From an uncultured Clostridia bacterium (GTDB taxonomy: Bacteria; Bacillota; Clostridia; Oscillospirales; Ruminococcaceae): DNA of 34,198 nt. The notes below the pieces were generated by a model. That model was not told where the DNA came from, made no database searches, and saw only the letters and a program-made list of their open reading frames with translations. Positions 29,977 to 34,198 of the stretch are shown one piece after another; the first letter of the stretch is position 1; every line of letters begins with the position of its first letter. A program made the translations under genes and the position numbers. The stretch is from NCBI GenBank assembly GCA_947629945.1, contig CANRFR010000016.1, positions 1-34,198 on the forward strand. The letters are read 5' to 3'.

Positions 29977-30006
29977 CGGCGTGATATAATGTATCACGCC
30001 GTTTTT
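29977..30006 (+). terminator. Intra-operon terminator after the pilin gene
   Basis: CGGCGTGATA (29977-29986) pairs perfectly with TATCACGCCG (29992-30001) and T5 follows. The next transfer gene starts 25 bases later without a visible promoter, so it is probably a partial terminator. Confidence 0.7.
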
Positions 30007-30030
30007 GGTTTTCCGAAAGGAGGTCTTTTT

Positions 30031-30927
30031 ATGACGTGGAACGATGTGCTTAACAATACTTCTCTTACAATGCAAGCTATAAAAAGTTTGATAAGTTGGA
30101 CAGTGGATTTTCTTACAAATTCCGCCGTTTATGATGCAATATACAATACAGTTTCGGGAAATGCGATAATAAGCGCAGTTAATTCGATAGCACTTACACT
30201 TTGCGTACTTTTCTTTTTGATTGATTTTTTTCAAAAATCCTTGCATCTTCAATGGGTTACTTGGGAAAATATAATGATGTTTTCTATGAAGCTGTTTCTG
30301 GCTAAGATTATGGTGAGCAACGCGGCGGGAGTGTTGAAAATAATTCAAAACGGCTTTAATTCCATTTTGTCTTCTTTTACATCAAGCGGTATTGCAAGTG
30401 AAATGTTTCCTCATATTGGCGTGGACGCAAGCCTTAATCCCGCTAGCAATGCGTTTTATGTTCAATACTTCATATCCCCGACCGCCGACGGTTATGACAA
30501 AATAGTCAGCGGAGATACTCACGTTTCGGCGAAAGCGCTTTTTTATAATGCCGAGGTTTTCTTGATCGGACTGATAATGAAAATTGTCTTTGCGATAATC
30601 GCTATAATTGTCGTCGCCCGAATATTTGAACTTCTCGTTTATGCTTGCATTTCCCCTATCCCATTGGCAACGCTTTCGTGCGAGGGGCTTCAGGACGTGG
30701 GAAAAAACTTTCTGAAATCTTTCGCGGCTGTATGTTTGCAAGCAACGGTAATTGTAGTAATGATATTGATTTATTCGGCGATGTTATCCGACGCGACAAT
30801 ATTGGATCTTGACAGCCTGGACGAGGATTATCGTGGACAGCTGAAGCTTTTACTTTGTACATTTATATTTGCGGCGGGCGTAATGCAATCGGGAAATTGG
30901 TCTAAGAAAATTTGCGGCGCGATGTAA
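30031..30927 (+). CDS. VirB6/TrbL-like integral membrane transfer protein
   Basis: The start is ATG 30031 behind AAAGGAGG, giving 298 residues. It has six or seven membrane segments (AVNSIALTLCVLFFLIDFF; MFSMKLFLAKIMVSNAAGVL; LIGLIMKIVFAIIAIIVVAR; LLVYACISPIPLATLSCEG; FAAVCLQATVIVVMILIYSA; LLLCTFIFAAGVMQSG). The signature is like that of CD0411-type VirB6 proteins in clostridial ICEs, which form part of the inner-membrane channel. It lies between pilin and PrgI genes, the order seen in Tn1549-like elements. Confidence 0.8.
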   Translation: MTWNDVLNNTSLTMQAIKSLISWTVDFLTNSAVYDAIYNTVSGNAIISAVNSIALTLCVLFFLIDFFQKSLHLQWVTWENIMMFSMKLFLAKIMVSNAAGVLKIIQNGFNSILSSFTSSGIASEMFPHIGVDASLNPASNAFYVQYFISPTADGYDKIVSGDTHVSAKALFYNAEVFLIGLIMKIVFAIIAIIVVARIFELLVYACISPIPLATLSCEGLQDVGKNFLKSFAAVCLQATVIVVMILIYSAMLSDATILDLDSLDEDYRGQLKLLLCTFIFAAGVMQSGNWSKKICGAM

Positions 30928-30936
30928 GGAGGACGT

Positions 30937-31341
30937 ATGATTGAAATAAAAATTCCGAAAGAGATTTCGGATTACAAACAGAAATTTTTATTTGGCTTGA
31001 CGGTGCGGCAGTTCATTTCGGTCGCGTCGGCGCTTGTCGTTTGCGTTCCGACTTACATTTTCGGGAAAAAAACCGTGGGCGAGGACGTTATAAGTTGGGT
31101 GGTAATTCTAATTGCTGTGCCCATTTTTTGCTTCGGTTTTTTGAAATTCAACGGAATGCCGTTTGAGCAATTTATCCTAACGGTCATTCGGTTCGGCATA
31201 CAACCGCAAAAGCGTAAATATGTTGATCTGCCCGTGTTTTGGAGTATCCGAAACGAAATAATTGAGGACGAACTGCTGCATCAGAAAGAACTGAAAAAGA
31301 GGAAAGGACGTGGCAAACTTGGCAAGCGCAAGAGAACTTGA
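30937..31341 (+). CDS. PrgI-family protein (VirB3-like)
   Basis: This 134-residue protein begins MIEIKIPKEISDYKQKFLFG, then two adjacent membrane helices (QFISVASALVVCVPTYIFGK and WVVILIAVPIFCFGFLKFNG) and a basic C-terminus (ELKKRKGRGKLGKRKRT). This is the standard PrgI/VirB3 build: a small partner that anchors the VirB4 ATPase at the membrane. It starts 9 bases after the previous stop (AAGGAGG) and its end overlaps the virB4 start by 32 bases. Confidence 0.88.
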   Translation: MIEIKIPKEISDYKQKFLFGLTVRQFISVASALVVCVPTYIFGKKTVGEDVISWVVILIAVPIFCFGFLKFNGMPFEQFILTVIRFGIQPQKRKYVDLPVFWSIRNEIIEDELLHQKELKKRKGRGKLGKRKRT

Positions 31342-33691
31342 TAAGCTGCGGACGGATAAAGAAAAAGGGATCGCCCGTTCGAAAAAAATAAAAGCAAAGC
31401 CGCCCAAACGCAAGGTCGCGAGAACGGTGCAAGATACTATTCCGTATGAGCACGTTTGCAGCAACTATATAATCAAGGTTGCCGAAAACAAATTTTCCAA
31501 AACATACGAATTTTCGGACATAACCTATTCGGCGGCAGACCCCGACACGCAAGAACAGATTTTTATATCGTACAGCGACTTGCTGAATTCGTTCGATATT
31601 ACCGATGATATCCAGATAACGCTGCATAATAACGTTGTCAACGAAAAAGAGTTTAGGGAGCGTATTTTGCTTAAGCCCCAAGATGACGGCTATGACGAAT
31701 ATAGGGAGGAGTACAATGAAATGCTCCTCGATAAAATGCAGCAAGGTCAAAACGGGCTTACGACAAAAAAATACATTACCGTTACGGTAACGGCAGTTGA
31801 TCTGCAGATAGCACAGCAGAAATTTCTCACCAACGAGTTGTATATGAGATCTTGCTTTCAGCGTATCGGCAGCGAGCTTAAACCGCTTAAGGCGAACTCC
31901 CGAATACGTATTTTAGCCGATATTTTTCGCGGCGTAAATCAAGATATACGTCCGATAAGTCAAGGCGAATTTTGGCGTGGCTCGGAAAAATCGTTATGCT
32001 GCCCCGATTATTTCGAGTTCAAAAAGGATTACTTTATGTACGACGACAAATACGCTCGAATGGTGTATTTGAAACAATTGCCGACTCAGCTCACCGACGA
32101 AATACTCAAAGACCTTTGCGATACGAGCTTGCCGATCGTTATCACCGTAAACGCAAGTCCCGTGCCTCCCGAAGAAGCTATAAAACGAGTTAGGCGGCAG
32201 CTTACGAGTATGAAACAGGAGCAGATCGACAAACAGAGCAAAGCATCAAAGCGAGGAGTTTTCGTGGACGTTATAAGCGAGGATCACAAGCTTTCGATGG
32301 AAGAAGCAAAACAACTTTTGGATGACCTTATTTCCAAAAACCAGAAAATGTTTATGGTGAATTTGGTGATTATGGTAACCGCAGACAACTTTGAACAGCT
32401 CGAAAACAGCACGGACAAGGTCGAAGCTGTTTTCCGAAAGTATGTATGCACGTCAAGCCGCGCTCCGTTTCAGCAAGAGGACGCGCTTGCAAGCTGCTTG
32501 CCGCTTGGAAATTGCAGGCTGCCCGTGCGCAGAACGCTTATAACAGAAAGCACGGCGGTGTTTATGCCGTTCTGCTCGAAAGAGCTGTCACAGCGTGGCG
32601 GCTTTTATTACGGACTTAATCAGAGTACAAATAATCTGATAATCTTTAACCGAACGTCGCTGATGAACGCCAACGGCTTTATTTTGGGCACATCGGGTTC
32701 GGGGAAATCCTTTGCGACAAAGCGCGAAATGACCAATGTTTTTCTCGCGAGCAATGACGATATAATTATTATCGACCCCGAGCGCGAGTATACAAATCTC
32801 GTTAAAGCGTTGGGCGGCGAGGTGGTTTACATTTCGGAAAGCTCCCGGTCGCATTTAAATCCGCTTGAAATATCCCGCGAGGAAATGAAAAAAGGCGAAA
32901 ATGTCGTAGCGTCCAAATTCGATTTCTTTATGTCATTCTTTGAGCGAATTATGGGTAAAACGGGGATTTCTCCCGAACAGAAAACCATAATAGATAATTG
33001 TCTGCACAAGGTTTATCAGGATTTTCTTACAGGGAAAACAGATAAAATGCCCACGCTCGGCGATTATTATGAGATTTTGAAAAGCTATTCCTCAAAGGAA
33101 GCTGAACCGCTTTATTTGTCGCTTGAATTATATGTAAACGGTTCTATGAAAGCGTTCTCGTTTTCAAACAATGTGGATATAAATAACCGCGTTGTGGTTT
33201 ACGACCTTAAAGACCTTGGCGAGCAATTAAAGGCTCTCGGAATGATGGTAGTGCTTGAAAACATGTGGGACAGAGTTGTGCAAAACCGTGACAGAGGAAT
33301 CAGAACACGCATTTACATAGATGAAATGCATCTATTTTTCGACAGCGAACAAAGCTCCAACTTCTTTCTCAAACTCTATAAACGCGCCAGAAAATGGGGC
33401 GGTATTCCAACGGGAATTACGCAGAACGTTGAGGATTTGTTAGCATCAGACACAGCGCGGAGAATGCTTTCAAACTCCGAGTTTATATTGATGTTAAATC
33501 AGCACACCAACGACCGCGACCAATTAGCGCATTTGCTGAAAATCCCCGATGAAACAATGAAGTTTGTGACGGGCGCTTCGGTAGGTTCAGGGTTAATCTA
33601 TTGCGGCGCGAACGGTTCCGTACCGTTTAAGGATGATTTTCCGACTGACACGAAACTGTACAAGCTGATGACGACGAAATTCGGAGAGTAA
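31310..33691 (+). CDS. virB4: VirB4-family conjugation ATPase
   Basis: This 793-residue protein starts at GTG 31310 inside the end of the PrgI gene, with AGAGGAAAGG upstream. It powers pilus and channel assembly at the inner face of the membrane. The N-terminal half (about 60-400) is the VirB4 N domain; the C-terminal RecA-like domain has Walker A GTSGSGKS (460-467), DDIIIIDPEREYTNLVKALG, Walker B RIYIDEMHLFF (Asp671, Glu672) and SEFILMLNQHTNDRDQLAHL near the end. The length is normal for Gram-positive VirB4/TraE proteins (about 780-800). No break is seen. Confidence 0.93.
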   Translation: MANLASARELDKLRTDKEKGIARSKKIKAKPPKRKVARTVQDTIPYEHVCSNYIIKVAENKFSKTYEFSDITYSAADPDTQEQIFISYSDLLNSFDITDDIQITLHNNVVNEKEFRERILLKPQDDGYDEYREEYNEMLLDKMQQGQNGLTTKKYITVTVTAVDLQIAQQKFLTNELYMRSCFQRIGSELKPLKANSRIRILADIFRGVNQDIRPISQGEFWRGSEKSLCCPDYFEFKKDYFMYDDKYARMVYLKQLPTQLTDEILKDLCDTSLPIVITVNASPVPPEEAIKRVRRQLTSMKQEQIDKQSKASKRGVFVDVISEDHKLSMEEAKQLLDDLISKNQKMFMVNLVIMVTADNFEQLENSTDKVEAVFRKYVCTSSRAPFQQEDALASCLPLGNCRLPVRRTLITESTAVFMPFCSKELSQRGGFYYGLNQSTNNLIIFNRTSLMNANGFILGTSGSGKSFATKREMTNVFLASNDDIIIIDPEREYTNLVKALGGEVVYISESSRSHLNPLEISREEMKKGENVVASKFDFFMSFFERIMGKTGISPEQKTIIDNCLHKVYQDFLTGKTDKMPTLGDYYEILKSYSSKEAEPLYLSLELYVNGSMKAFSFSNNVDINNRVVVYDLKDLGEQLKALGMMVVLENMWDRVVQNRDRGIRTRIYIDEMHLFFDSEQSSNFFLKLYKRARKWGGIPTGITQNVEDLLASDTARRMLSNSEFILMLNQHTNDRDQLAHLLKIPDETMKFVTGASVGSGLIYCGANGSVPFKDDFPTDTKLYKLMTTKFGE

Positions 33692-33694
33692 GCT

Positions 33695-34198
33695 ATGGAA
33701 AAACATTCCAACGACAGAAAACCTCACGCAGATCGCGGAAAGGTCGACTTATCCAAAAAAGTGGAACGCAAAGATGTTTCGGCTTCACGTAAGATACATA
33801 CCTCAGCAGAGCGCAGACTAACGGGAACAGCCGATCATCAAACCGTAAAGAATACCGCGTCCATGCACAGAGCTTTAGCAACGCAAGCTTCGTCAAAAGG
33901 AAAGGTCGATTTATCCAAAAAGACCGAGAACAAAACCGCTAATTACAAAACCGTGGAAATCAACGCGCCGATGCGAAAAAAAGACGGAAAGGTTAATTTG
34001 TCCAAAGAAGCTGAAAGCAAAGCGTCTCCGGCTTGGGGAACAATTCACGCTTACGACCGCAGCATACCTGTTGGAATCAACGCTCCGACTCGAAAGCATA
34101 AAAGAGAGTTGGCGAAAAAAATTGGCTCAACCCCCAAAGTAGTGGAAAAGCTTAGAAAGGGTAAGCGACCGAGAGTTTCAGCTTACCGGCAACAAGGA
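33695..34198 (+). CDS. Basic repeat-containing protein of the transfer operon (partial, 168 codons)
   Basis: The frame opens at ATG 33695 (GGAGAG upstream), 3 bases after the virB4 stop, and is still open at the window end. The visible part is hydrophilic, Lys/Ser/Thr-rich and probably disordered. It contains three similar motifs: RGKVDLSKKVE, KGKVDLSKKTE and DGKVNLSKEAE, spaced 50 and 37 residues apart. No membrane segment or enzyme motif is seen yet. In related ICEs the gene after virB4 often encodes a large membrane protein with a CHAP or NlpC/P60 domain, so this may be its N-terminal tail; the visible sequence cannot settle it. Confidence 0.6.
   Translation, partial: MEKHSNDRKPHADRGKVDLSKKVERKDVSASRKIHTSAERRLTGTADHQTVKNTASMHRALATQASSKGKVDLSKKTENKTANYKTVEINAPMRKKDGKVNLSKEAESKASPAWGTIHAYDRSIPVGINAPTRKHKRELAKKIGSTPKVVEKLRKGKRPRVSAYRQQG

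Overview
The window looks like a mosaic of accreted mobile DNA in a gut-type Clostridia genome (Bacillota, probably Oscillospirales or Lachnospirales; this is inferred from gene content, strong AGGAGG ribosome sites and sigma-A promoters, not from a marker gene). Three blocks can be separated. The left end (1-2149) is the tail of one element: the start of a 41+ residue gene typical of clostridial conjugative elements, two tandem terminator-like hairpins and an IS3-family insertion sequence. The middle block (about 2150-19734) is bounded by a 23-bp direct repeat that matches the 3' end of a minus-strand tRNA and carries a tyrosine integrase at its right end, so it reads as a genomic island. The right block (from about 19757 to beyond the window) is an integrative conjugative element (ICE) whose own integrase abuts a 45-nt 3' fragment that reads as tRNA-Pro(GGG).

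The middle block carries four cargo modules. (1) A minus-strand operon encodes a VTC polyphosphate-polymerase-like protein, a DUF4956 membrane protein and a secreted CotH-like kinase. It is divergent from an OmpR/histidine-kinase pair whose regulator is broken by a one-base frameshift; an 11-bp-period direct repeat in front of the operon suggests the pair controls it. (2) A minus-strand membrane-lipid operon encodes CdsA, an HdeD/DUF308 protein, a degenerate CDP-alcohol phosphotransferase domain fused to a VTT/DedA-like domain, and an alpha/beta hydrolase. It has a consensus promoter, and two related palindromic hairpins lie in its leader and its tail. (3) A TetR regulator is divergent from HXXEE protein, S15/CocE-type hydrolase (one in-frame TGA) and a second HXXEE protein. 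The regulator and operon share a perfect 24-bp palindrome that embeds face-to-face promoters. (4) A gene-free 1-kb region holds a 44-bp tandem array flanked by two paralogous structured modules whose stems covary. An XRE regulator and the island integrase follow.

The ICE block begins with integrase, a zinc-ribbon protein, three small HTH regulators and an unannotated TTG-start membrane peptide. These are interleaved with three copies of a structured, covarying repeat that looks like a non-coding RNA. ParA and a ParB with a cysteine-rich N-terminal extension come next, then a lipoprotein, then the conjugation operon: PcfB/DUF3801, VirD4/TraG coupling ATPase, Maff2-like pilin, VirB6/TrbL-like channel protein, PrgI/VirB3, VirB4 and the start of a basic repeat-containing protein cut by the window end. 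No relaxase or cell-wall hydrolase is visible here; they would be expected further right.

The best candidates for undescribed biology are the three-copy structured RNA of the ICE, the covarying hairpin pair around the 44-bp array, the HXXEE-hydrolase-HXXEE cassette with its symmetric promoter, and the pseudo-CDP-alcohol transferase/VTT fusion.
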